This document shows, piece by piece, positions 22,975 through 32,561 of a stretch of 64,000 nucleotides of DNA. How positions within the stretch are numbered: the stretch's first letter is position 1; every line of letters begins with the position of its first letter. A program made the translations under genes and the position numbers. Below the pieces are notes generated by a model. The model was not told where the DNA came from. It made no database searches and saw nothing but the letters and a program-made list of their open reading frames with translations. Origin of the DNA: Isoetes taiwanensis (lineage: Eukaryota; Streptophyta; Lycopodiopsida; Isoetales; Isoetaceae); contig JAJEKV010000032.1 of NCBI GenBank assembly GCA_021234155.1, forward strand, positions 2,078,783 through 2,142,782, given 5' to 3'.

Positions 22975-23430
22975 AAGTAGTCGTAGTTTTAATATAGATG
23001 TTTTTTAAAGAAGTATGGTTTTTTGAAGTGTGGTTTATAAGTGGGTGTAGTTTTTAAGTGGCTGTTTTTTAATGAAGTATGGTTTTATGAAGTGGTGTAG
23101 TTTATAACTAGGTGTACTTTTTAAGAAGCTATTTTTTAAGGAAGTATAGTTTTTTTGAGGTGTGGCTTATATAACTAGGTGTAGTTTTTAAGTTACTGTT
23201 TTTTAAAGTAAGTATGGTTTTTTGAGGTGTGGTTTTAAGTAGGTGTAGTTTTTAAGTGGTTATTCTTTAAAGAAGTGTGGTTTTCTGAAATGGTGTGGTT
23301 TATAACTAGGTGTAGTTTTTTTGAGGCTATTTTTTAAGCAAAGCACTACCAGCTAGAATATTGTTTATGTGCTTAAATTTGGGAATGTAACATATACATT
23401 CATGAAAAATACCTTCAATGATAGATCCAA
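22975..23430. repeat. T-rich tandem array 2 and tail
   Basis: Same phrases as array 1 (GTGTAGTTTTTAAG, GAAGTATGGTTTT). The tail 23337-23430 matches 18340-18437 without a CACTA insertion. Confidence 0.7.
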
Positions 23431-25095
23431 GGTGGCTCAAACATGCCACGTGGGCTTCATGCCACCTAATCTCCAACATGCCAAGGTGGCTCAAGCATGC
23501 CACCTAGGCACCATCATGCCACCTAGGCTCAAACATCCCAAGGTGGCTCAAATATGCCAAGGTGGCTCAAACATTCCATGCGGGCTCCTACATGCCACCT
23601 AAGCTCCAACATGCCAAGGTGGCTCAAGCATGCCACGTGGGCATGCCACCTAGGCTCAACCATGCCAAGGTGGCTCAAACATGCCAAGGTGGCTCAAACA
23701 TGCCACCTAGGCTCCAACATGCCACCTAGGCTCCAACATGCCAACGTGCCTCAAACATGCCTCCTAGGCTCAAACATGCCACGCGGGCTCCTACATGCCA
23801 TCTAGGCTCCATGCCATGTGGACTCCAACATGCCACCTTGGCTCCAACATGCCAAGGTGGCTCAAGCATGCCACCTAGGTACCAACATGCCACCAAGGCT
23901 CAAACATGCCAAGGTGGCTCAAACATGTTACGCGGGCTCCAACATGCCACCTAGGCTCCAACATGCCAAGGCAGCTCAAACATGCCACCTAGGCTCCAAC
24001 ATACCACCTAGGCTCAAACTTGCCAAGGTGGTGCAAACATGGCACGCAGGCTCCAAAATGCCACCTAGGCTCCAACATGCCAAGGTGGCTCAAACATGCC
24101 ACGCGGGCTCCAACATGCCACCTAGGCTCCAACATGCCAAGGTGGCTAAAACATGCGACCTAGGCTCCAGCATACCACCTAGGCTCAAACATGCCAAGGT
24201 GGCACAAACATGTCATGTGGGCTCCAACATGCCAAGGTGGCTCAAACATGCAACCTAGGCTCCAAGATGCCACCTAGGCTCCAACATTCCAAGCTGGCAC
24301 AAACATGCGACCTAGGCTACAACATGCCAACGTGCCTCAAACATGCCACCTAGGCTCAAACATGCCAAGCGGGTTCCTACATGCCACCTAGGCTCCAACA
24401 TGCCAAGGTGGCTCAAACATGCCATATATGCCACCTAGGCTCCAACATGTCAAGGTAGCTCAAACATGCCAAGGTGGCTCAAAACATGCCACGTTGGCTC
24501 CCAACATGGCACCTAGGCTCCAACATGCCAACGTGGCTTAAACATGCCACCTAGACTCCAACATGCCACTTAGGTTCATACATGCCAAGGTGGCTCAAGC
24601 ATGCCACGCGAGCTCCTACATGCCACCTAGGCTCCAAGATGCCAAGGTGGCTCAAACATGCTACACAGGCTCCAACATGCCACCTAGGCTCCAACATGTC
24701 AAGGTATCTCAAACATGCCAAGGTGGCTCAAAACATGCCACATTGGCTCCCAACATGCCACCTAGGCTCCAACATGCCAACATGGCTTAAACATGCCACC
24801 TAGGCTCCAAAATGCCAACGTGGCTCAAACATGCCGTGGGCTCCAACATGCCACCTAGGCTCCAATATGCCAAGGTGGCTCAAATATGCCATGTGGGCTC
24901 CAACATGCCACCTAGGCTCCAACATGCCAAGGTGGCTCAAACATGCCACCTAGGCTCCAAAATGCCATGCAAGCTCCAATGTGCCACCTAGGGTCCAACA
25001 TGCCAAGGTGGTTCAAACATGCCATCTAGGCTCTAAAATGCCACCAGGCTCCAACACGCTCCAAAATGCCACTAGGCTCTCCACCAGGCTCCAAC
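23430..25095. repeat. Long minisatellite array
   Basis: About 1.67 kb of 19 to 20-bp units: ATGCCACCTAGGCTCCAAC, ATGCCAAGGTGGCTCAAAC, ATGCCACGCGGGCTCCAAC. Two unit types often alternate, giving a higher-order period near 40 to 60 bp. The long plus-strand frames here (for example 23818-24258) are repeat translations, not genes. Confidence 0.92.
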
Positions 25096-25099
25096 GAAA

Positions 25100-25460
25100 G
25101 AGACACGAACGCGCGACGTGGCATTATTTCGCAACCACCTCCTAGGCCAATTGACTACAAATATGTTAGACATGAGCTACTTTGGCGCTTCTTGGAGAAG
25201 GGGTGGTCTTTTGCCCACGAAACTTGGTCCAAAGGGTAATGCCGATGTTCTGAGTCCATTGGCAGAGTCAATTCACAGTTTTGAAGTGGGACAATTGCCT
25301 GTCCTTGGCCAGGGGCCTTCGGGAGAGGATCGTTGGGGCGAACTGCTTCCAGACGGTTTTAAGGGTCCATCTTCTGGCATCAACACCCTCCCTCTACGCA
25401 ATGACATTGTGCAAGATCTTAGTCAAATCTGACTAGGATATGGCCTTCAAAACGTAAACC
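25100..25460 (+). repeat. Module fragment outside elements A and B
   Basis: Matches the 805-bp modules in plus orientation (GACATGAGCTACTTTGGCGC, CAATGACATTGTGCAAGAT) and ends in half of the palindromic spacer (GGCCTTCAAAACGTAAACC). It directly follows the minisatellite, as in A and B, so this is a third copy of that part of the element family. Confidence 0.75.
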
Positions 25461-25942
25461 TTGTGTGTTGCAAGGACCTGATGCAAGGACGTGATGCAAG
25501 GACCTAAGGTTGATCCAATGTGGCGCAAATCAACTAGGTGACTCCGTACAGAGTTTCCACGTGGTGAGAATTTTAATGCACCACTTGCCAAGTGCTCAAC
25601 CCGCAGAGGTGGCCAAGGGAAGTCAACATAGGGCAATAACTTAATGAGACCAAAGAGCTTTTGGACCAACTTGGCTAGAACAACATAGACTTATGCATAA
25701 TAAGAGGAAACATAACTAGCGCACATGGGAAAACTACCTAGGAAGCGCAATGAGGGAAACCTAACTAGGAAGCACGGGGGAGATCTAGCTAAGAAACAAA
25801 ACAAGGGTAAACCTAACTAAACATCAAAAGAGGAGGGAAACCTAACTAAGATGCAAACAACCTGAAAAAAAAAACAAAGTACTACATAAGCAAGGACCGT
25901 CTAGCTAAAACTCCCAACAAAGAAGGAAAGAGAACCTCTAAG
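25461..25942. other. Short-repeat stretch left of T1
   Basis: Holds GGACSTGATGCAA repeated at 25477-25505 and a loose repeat of AAACCTAACTAAG near 25730-25860. No gene seen. Confidence 0.45.
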
Positions 25943-25946
25943 AAAT

Positions 25947-25975
25947 GGGTGAAAGTATGCTGGTGGGTAGCAAAA
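25947..25975 (+). repeat. T1 left terminal inverted repeat
   Basis: GGGTGAAAGTATGCTGGTGG and onward to CAAAA; pairs with 59993-60021. Confidence 0.9.
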
Positions 25976-26274
25976 AAACGCGACCCCAGCACCCAGCACC
26001 AGCACCCTTCATACTATTTTTTCCACCCTTCACCAATTGAAGTGTAACCTATGCTATGCCCGTCACTTCACATAGGGCGTGCCCGTTTCAATCATAACCT
26101 TCTTACCGCCCACCGTAACTAATGACTGTGACCCGAAAGGGTAGCAAACTTTGAATTTGTAATTTGCAACCGTGCTCCCCACCTTTTGCTACTCCGGCCA
26201 AATAGCCCGCGGAGAAGAAGCTCGAGAAGTTCCGGATTCACTCTAGTATTCCAAAACTCAAACGCCAAAAACTA

Positions 26275-26640
26275 TGGTGAAGAAGGTTGTTAATCCGCCG
26301 CTCGGCCGGCAATTCCGCAACGCCATGCGCAGTGGTATAAGCAAAATGCACTGCCAATTTTGATGGCTTATGGTGCCCTGTTAATTTGTTTTTCTTGATT
26401 TCTTTTCAGCCCGGAAGAAGGCGTGCCCCTAAGACCCGGACTTGTCGATTGCCGAACCGAGGAGGACTTCCATGCTTATCTTGGTCTGTCAAACGAGGGT
26501 GTGCATCCCTCTCAATTTCGAGCGGATGTGATATCTGCCAGCAGAATATAATGAGGTTTGGGACATCAATGGTGTCATTAGAACAAGACATCCATCGACA
26601 AAGTAAGGCGAGCATGAAGAAGCTCTAATTGAAACGTTGA
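26275..26640 (+). pseudogene. Candidate first exons of the T1 plus-strand gene
   Basis: An ATG at 26275 opens a 20-codon basic start (MVKKVVNPPLGRQF...) that meets a donor-like GTATAAG at 26336. An acceptor TTTCTTTTCAG ends at 26410 and a second open block follows. The frame does not continue cleanly, so either my splice choice is wrong or the copy is mutated. The position mirrors the transposase start at the other end. I infer, without proof, that this leads into the FCP1-like gene downstream. Confidence 0.3.
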
Positions 26641-28900
26641 GCAAGATATACCCGAGAAGGGTTGAAGAACGAGAAGTAAGGAAGACGGTTTCCTTTTATT
26701 TGCATTCAACAAGCGCCGGAGGGCCAAAGCGGGATCGAGAAAATTTCAAGGTCAATTGGGCGTGATGGCGCAAAAGCGAGAGCCTATTCGAGCAAGGTCA
26801 AGAGTGAACCCAAGACGGCCCGCCACATGAACACGTGAGAGCCCGACAAATCACGCCAGACAACAAGACACAAAGCATAGCGAGAAAAGCCGACCTCAGC
26901 AGTAATCGGCCATAAAATTAGAAGGAAGGTTGTCATTCAGAGTCTTGCAATGTGTCCGGCAAACATTCTCGACTTATGGGGAAAATATTTCCCGCCCGGA
27001 AAGCATGATCCAAGATATGCGAGGAAGCCCTAAAATTGCGGCGGAATGACCTAGTGTCAAAGAAGGAACAGCTGCACAATCTCAGTGCAAAGGGAAGCTT
27101 CTTCTACCGGCTGCAGAGGCGAAGTTGAAGACCATAAAGGAAAATATTGCACGTCTTCAAGCTAATCGCGGATCCTAATGCGGTGTCTCTTTGAGATTCA
27201 TTCTTTGGAGAGGGAGAAAGATATGGCGAGAATATATCTTTGAAGTCAGGTACTTGAAATGGGGGTGGGCCAATAGATCAAACCTGTGTAGAAAAGGTGG
27301 CTGCACTAACTGGCGAGATTGCCAACAACGAAGTCCCTCCTTGCAAAAGCCCAAAGAAGACTTCTGAGAATGTCACCAAACGAGGGAGATGACCAAGAGA
27401 AATGATCAATCGGGTCGGCATCACTCCAATACCATTCAGGATTGCCAATTGGAGATGAGGAGAGATGCTCCACCGTGGTCTTGCATTCGGGATGATTACA
27501 CCCTCACCTGCGGATGAAATGTGGGCATCATTATCGTTAGTTAGCCGGTTTGCTCATGGAAAAAGGATGCCACCGAAGTGTGCAGACCATTCCCTTCCTG
27601 GGGTTAGTGCAGGAAATAGGTAAGCTTAATACAAGAAAGCGAGGAAGTGTTGCATCTTTGGAACAGCTCACAAAACCGAGAAGAAGATAATTGATGTTGA
27701 TGAGCATGTAGCCACAACTCGATAGCGGCGGAAAAAAGGAAACAGTCAACACACCAAAAAGTAAAAGGACCCGGGATCAGCCAAGCACAAGTCCACAAGG
27801 GTTCACACTCCACAGCCAAGACATGGGAAAAAAGGTACATTTTGTTTGAGCTCGATTTTGAATTGGCGTAAAGCATTAGAAGGTCTTTGTAGACATTGGA
27901 CGACAAACTACCGCCATCTTCAAGACACCGCAAAGACAGCGGCAACGGTCTTTGGAGAAACCAAAGCATGTCAATCCAAGGGAGATTCAAGTAGTAATTG
28001 ATGGTGCCAACAATTATAGTATAGTTCCAAATCGCATTTGCCTCTACAAAGGCCTCCTCTAACATTCAAGCTGCAGGAAGGAAAACGATGGCTAAGATGT
28101 CAAGAATCGATTCGCACGATCGTTAAGCGGTGAAAAAGAGGTTGACAGGGTCAAAGGGCCGTGAAGGTTGTGGAAGAAGAAAGTGAGGGTGAGTCGAAAA
28201 TGACCTTGATGAGGACGTCCCCATAGAAGTAGCATTTGGAAAGAAAAAACATGGCTAATGTAATTTTGCCTTATGTATTTCAAAAGTGTGCAAACCTTGA
28301 TTTTGCAAGACAACCCTAAACCATCACCAAAAGGTTTTTGTTCAAACAATTAATATATTTGATCCCCTGTTTTTATTCCACCTTTAATGTGCAAATTCTA
28401 ATTTGGATTATTCATTCAACTTAGGCTTTGTAAAAACTTGTCTGCAGTAAAAAGAAGGCAGCCAATGGTTATACAAAAGGTGAATCGATGAAGAAGACAT
28501 TACAGATAAAGAAGTGCCAAAGACAAACTCTAACATACAAAAGGTGCCTGTTATCCCCTGTTACATTTCGAATGTGTATTCTCTACAAATTTCAGTTGTT
28601 AATTGAGCTCATCCTTGCATGCGAGGAGAACAAGACAATGTCGCGGAATGAAGAAACCGAGGACAAAGGCAAAGCAAGGGTTACCGATATGAAACACCCA
28701 TACATTGGGGTGGGGAGATACTAATAAGGATGTATCTGATTATGGCTATTAGCACTCTCCATCATCTGGTAGCAAAGATAAAGCAGAGTCCAAAGAAGTT
28801 GCAAAGATCGCCCAAAGACCTCCCGATAGCACTTCCCGCCAGAAGTCCAAAGACACATTGCAAAGATGAGACAAAGCACGATGCAAACACACATCGACGG
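26640..28900 (+). other. T1 left interior, no recognisable domain
   Basis: Purine-rich plus strand with many short Lys/Glu-rich frames (for example 28488-28724) and repeated CCAAAGAC phrases at 27880-27960 and 28780-28960. It may encode a low-complexity N-terminal region of the FCP1-like protein, now broken. No domain identified on either strand. Confidence 0.35.
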
Positions 28901-28919
28901 TGGTTGCAAACGCCCAAGG

Positions 28920-29730
28920 ATGGACATCCGGGACGGAAGTTGATGGTCTTTGGACGAAATGGTGTACCGGCACGCATAATAAAACAGGAGAATGAACGGG
29001 AAAATCTTGCCTCCACCACAAACGAAGCATGTTGTAAAAGAAACTGCAAATAAGTACCTCATTTGCAGACCAGGGTATCATGAGTTTGTGGAGTGGGCAC
29101 TGCAGAGGTTTAATATTGTGATTTGGAGTGCTTCTCTACTTCGGAATACAAGGGATATGGTGGATGCATTGTTCCCTGATTTGCAGACCAGATTCTTGAA
29201 GGTATATGGTCAAGAGCATTGCTATGCATGCGAAAGCATCCAAAACGCACTTAAAAGCAAATTTTATTCAAGGAGTTGAAGGTTGTACTTGAGAATTTTT
29301 CTCAAAATCATGGTATGATTTTCTTGGTTGATGATGTACCTACACAAAGGTTTTCTAAACCCCGCACACACAACCCTTCCCATTATGCCTTTCAAGGGCA
29401 AGAAGAGGACAACTTTTTGCGTAAGTTTGTGTGTCCAACTTTGGAATACTTGTCTTCTCATACAAGACAGAAACGATCTCACAAAGTTGACATCATCGAT
29501 GCATGGTTGGAAGAGGAGACAGTGGCAATCTTTGGATTATTGCCTCAACAACTATCTTGTCTCGCCTACTATATCCTCAATGCTCCATTAGAAGTACAAA
29601 GGCAGCCTTTCTTGGCTACCAAAGATGACTCAAGACCGATGACTCATGAAGTAACCATTGTACACTACTTTTTTGTAATATATATGTATGATTACTTTGT
29701 CTTATCTTCAGTATTGAGTGATCTTGAGTG
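28920..29730 (+). pseudogene. FCP1/NIF-like HAD phosphatase-fold gene in T1
   Basis: Three frame-shifted blocks give the order of an FCP1 homology domain. Block 1 (near 28930-28965) reads GRKLMVFGRNGV where the family has a D-L-N-G-type motif I; the catalytic aspartates are not preserved. Block 2 (28992-29279) has RPGYHEFVEWALQRF and IVIWSAS (W-S near 29124). Block 3 (from 29278) has KVVLENF, then FLVDDVP with the D-D of motif III near 29330, and PSHYAF...D..L...V.PTLEYL. FCP1-type enzymes dephosphorylate the RNA polymerase II tail or other phosphoproteins, but this copy lacks motif I and is likely inactive. It is convergent with the transposase, whose end is about 220 bp away. It could be native to T1 or a captured host gene. 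Confidence 0.7.
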
Positions 29731-29952
29731 ATGTCTCTAATCTTGAGTGTACAATTTTCTGTAATATATATCAAGCTTACTCTCCAATACTACAAGCATT
29801 GTTTCCAACACTAAAATACTTCAATACAGCAGTCCAATACTACAAACATTGTCTCACAAGCATTGTCTCCAATACAATGATCAAAATTTGAGACAAGTAC
29901 ACAAGTAACTACAGACCTGTTACAATGATAAAACAACTAGGCCAAAGCATAT
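29731..29952. other. Convergent 3' spacer of T1
   Basis: AT-rich, with repeated CAAGCATTGTCTCCAATAC phrases; lies between the ends of the two T1 genes. Probably untranslated 3' sequence. Confidence 0.4.
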
Positions 29953-30095
29953 TCAACCTTCATATGGCAGACTGTCAAGGATCATCTGGTGAGTAGCCTG
30001 TTCAAGGGAAAATCTGTTGGTGCCAGGAATCTGATTCATCTCAAACTTGATAGCTGATACGTGATGACTGTACTGGAAAGTCAGGCCTTTGTCTT
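29953..30095 (-). pseudogene. T1 transposase, last-exon piece beyond the gypsy
   Basis: On the minus strand the frame that enters the gypsy at 56516 continues here from 30095 for about 47 codons (GLTFQYSHHVSAIKF..., ...LDSLPYEG) to TGA at 29953-29955. The 5-bp GTCTT at both borders is the insertion duplication. This shows the gypsy split one exon. Confidence 0.75.
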
Positions 30096-30661
30096 TGTTT
30101 GGGGTCTGGGTTCAGGAACTCCTGCAAGACAGCCCTCTGTGAGGACCCTTGGATCTAACAGGAGAATCCGGGGGGACTGTGTCACGCGGGATTTGCAAGA
30201 AAAGAACAAGAAGAAGAAAACGGAACAGAAAAGAACAATGAGAGGAAAATGATATGCTTCTTTGATATCAATGATGAACATACATGAGCTCTCGCAATCG
30301 AGAGAAGACTGAAGAGAGACAAGACTCAAAACTCATCTAGCCCTCATATGCTAGCTCTACTCATATATATAGTACAATGGCCTTTGGCCCAATATAGACA
30401 CTCTGACTGATCTCGGTGCCGACTCCTGGAAGGAGGCCTGATTTGCAGGAATGTTGGCGGTGTCTCTTGAAGTGCCTAGAATCACGCTGACGCTGACGCG
30501 TAGCAGGATCGCCCCTCACTTGTCCGAGAGCCTCTTGATAGGTCGTTGCTTGGTCTTCAAGGGCCTTGGATGGCTGACCCGTGGTTGATCATGGATCCTT
30601 GAGCTTGACCTGGTCCGTCGTATGCATGAATAGTCCTGTACCAGGAGGCACAGGACTAACA
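30096..30661 (-). repeat. Gypsy 3' LTR
   Basis: 566 bp, TG...CA. Nearly collinear with the 5' LTR; differences cluster near 30412-30545. Confidence 0.92.
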
Positions 30662-30674
30662 CTCCCCCCACCAA
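30662..30674 (-). other. Gypsy polypurine tract
   Basis: The minus strand reads GGTGGGGGGAG directly ahead of the 3' LTR, the second-strand primer position. Confidence 0.75.
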
Positions 30675-31176
30675 ACGACACTCCGGGTGAAGAAAAGGAG
30701 AAAGTGTCTCTGAGGGCGGGAAGCCCTCAGTCTGAAAGTGATACTCACGGGAGTGAGGACGGGCACCATTATGGTAACTGCTAATGAGATCCTGGCGTTT
30801 TTGAAGAGCAGGAGGAGTGTTGAACCCAAGGGCAGGATCGCGTCAATGAGAAAATGAGAGCGCGCCATGTCTTCAAGGGCCGCATGGGCTTCAGAAGAAA
30901 CAAACTGGCACTCCATGAGGAGGCAAGTCTGGAGACCGAAAGCACTGACGCTGGCATTCGGATTGCAGTAAAAGATGGGACGCTGCCGATTTGAGGAGCT
31001 GACCAGGAGGCTCTTGAGAGCAGCACGTAAAACCCGCCGACGGTGGGTGAAGGGTCGGGGAGGGCAAAAGATGTCGCAAGAAGGTGTCGAGGCCATAAAT
31101 GGCATCCTCGGTCGCTGCCAACCACGCCGCGATTGGCAATATAGATCCGTGTTTCAAAGTAGTGTCTAAGGTGGCA

Positions 31177-32016
31177 TTATCCTCCCAAGCGGATCGTCGA
31201 CGGCGGGATCCCACGGAGATCCGGCCGAGATTTGAGACGGAGTGGATCCCGCTGTGGCCATCCATGACCTTGGTCCGTAAGGGAAGACGCCATTCGGGGA
31301 AGTAAGAAACCCGGGGCGGAGGGGCACCCAGTGAGAAGCATACCGGAGAGGGAGCCAGCCCGGGCGTGGGGCTGGCCGAGAGCCCGCCCCCGAATTCGAC
31401 AAGGGCGTGATCTAGAGCCTTGCACCAACGATCCCACTCCTGGAAGGCAGGGAGCCGAGAGTAAACAGAGGGCTATCCCAACCCGTGGGAACTGCCTTGC
31501 TATCCGTAAGAGCACGCAGCTTGATTGTAACCGCCAGTGTCGCGATGTAAACTTGTGCAAAGGGAAGATCCTGATGCCCCGATACTTCCTTATTTGTTGC
31601 GGCTTCAGCTTGCCTTGCCGAGAGGCAAATGATGAGCAAGCTCCAAGATGTAAATTTTGATGAAGAGCATGTGTCCGGTCATGATTAGACGTGATAGGGG
31701 TTGTTATCCAAAAGCAACCATTGAAGTGTGGGGGTCCCCGAAAGTTCGATGTGGCCCATCTCGAAATTTGTCCCCGTATCCGCGGATAGAAATCATGAAA
31801 ATGTATGCCATTGGTCGAACAACTCAAGGTGATCATATCCGGATCGTCACGTTGAATGAGATCAAAGACTAAAAGGGCACAAAATAAACCTTTGTCTTCA
31901 ACAGAGAGTTCAGGCCAGATCCGAAGAAAAATTCTGCGTATGCGCAGGGGAACATCAACGGGACCATCACCGTATGCCACTTCGAGGAAGAAAGAGGTGG
32001 CGGCGGGCAACCACAT
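31177..32016 (-). CDS. Unknown protein of the gypsy 3' region
   Basis: An uninterrupted 279-codon frame on the element's sense strand. The first third (FFLEVAYGDGPVDVPLRIRR.., ..EDKGLFCALLVFDLI..) looks like folded protein with alternating hydrophobic residues; the later part is Arg/Pro/Ser/Gly-rich and may be read in the wrong frame. No known domain recognised. It may be the remains of an additional open reading frame typical of Athila/Tat elements. It is not preceded by an obvious promoter and would probably depend on the 5' LTR. Low certainty that the full frame is real. Confidence 0.35.
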   Translation of the reverse strand: MWLPAATSFFLEVAYGDGPVDVPLRIRRIFLRIWPELSVEDKGLFCALLVFDLIQRDDPDMITLSCSTNGIHFHDFYPRIRGQISRWATSNFRGPPHFNGCFWITTPITSNHDRTHALHQNLHLGACSSFASRQGKLKPQQIRKYRGIRIFPLHKFTSRHWRLQSSCVLLRIARQFPRVGIALCLLSAPCLPGVGSLVQGSRSRPCRIRGRALGQPHARAGSLSGMLLTGCPSAPGFLLPRMASSLTDQGHGWPQRDPLRLKSRPDLRGIPPSTIRLGG

Positions 32017-32207
32017 AATCCGTGATAACGGGAAGGAATAGGGTAGTCAACAAAAGCGTGTTGAGAGCAATGGTAATGTAGCCTTCAAGTTTTGTCCGAG
32101 CCTCATCGCCAGATCGAATAGTTTGCACTAGCCGTTGTTCAAGGTCACGGATCCCCGTGGTCCTTTTCTAACGTATATGGTTCCGGTCACCGACCCGTTT
32201 CGAAGTG

Positions 32208-32561
32208 TTAACCGTGGAGGAGGCTTGCCTGTGGGCATTGAGTCGAAAGACGGCAATCTCCGCCATCAAGAAGTTTTCGTTTCTGAACCTCCCGTAGCCG
32301 ATCTTGGAGGGATGTTAGCCGAGAAGTCCGCGTGGAGAGCTGAGCCGCCAAAGAGGCAACTGAAAGGCCACGCCTGTAAGGTGTTGAACTTGAGTAACCG
32401 TAATTTTCACAAAGCTCTGAGTACAAAGCGCTGAGTTTAGCAATATCTTTCTCCTTGTCACTAAGGAGGGTGTCTTTGGACTTGTGTTGCTCCAATAAGG
32501 CCTGAAGTTCGATTGAAGCCGAGCCTATTGATCCGCAAGTAGGCTGGTCTGATCCCTGCAC
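32208..32561 (-). CDS. Coiled-coil-like frame of the gypsy 3' region
   Basis: 117 codons on the sense strand. The stretch IELQALLEQHKSKDTL followed by KEKDIAKLSALYSEL and LTSLQDRLREVQKRK has heptad spacing of Leu/Ile/Val, suggesting a coiled coil. It lies upstream of the 279-codon frame in the same orientation; they may once have been one protein. Function unknown. Confidence 0.35.
   Translation of the reverse strand: MQGSDQPTCGSIGSASIELQALLEQHKSKDTLLSDKEKDIAKLSALYSELCENYGYSSSTPYRRGLSVASLAAQLSTRTSRLTSLQDRLREVQKRKLLDGGDCRLSTQCPQASLLHG

Noticed and set aside
23554-24803. Long plus-strand frames rich in M-P-P-R-L-Q-H-A-K-V-A-Q-T-C
   Set aside because: They are translations of the 19 to 20-bp minisatellite; unit length and frame explain them fully.
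31177-32016. Calling the 279-codon frame an envelope gene
   Set aside because: No signal peptide, membrane anchor or known env motif can be seen; left as unknown.
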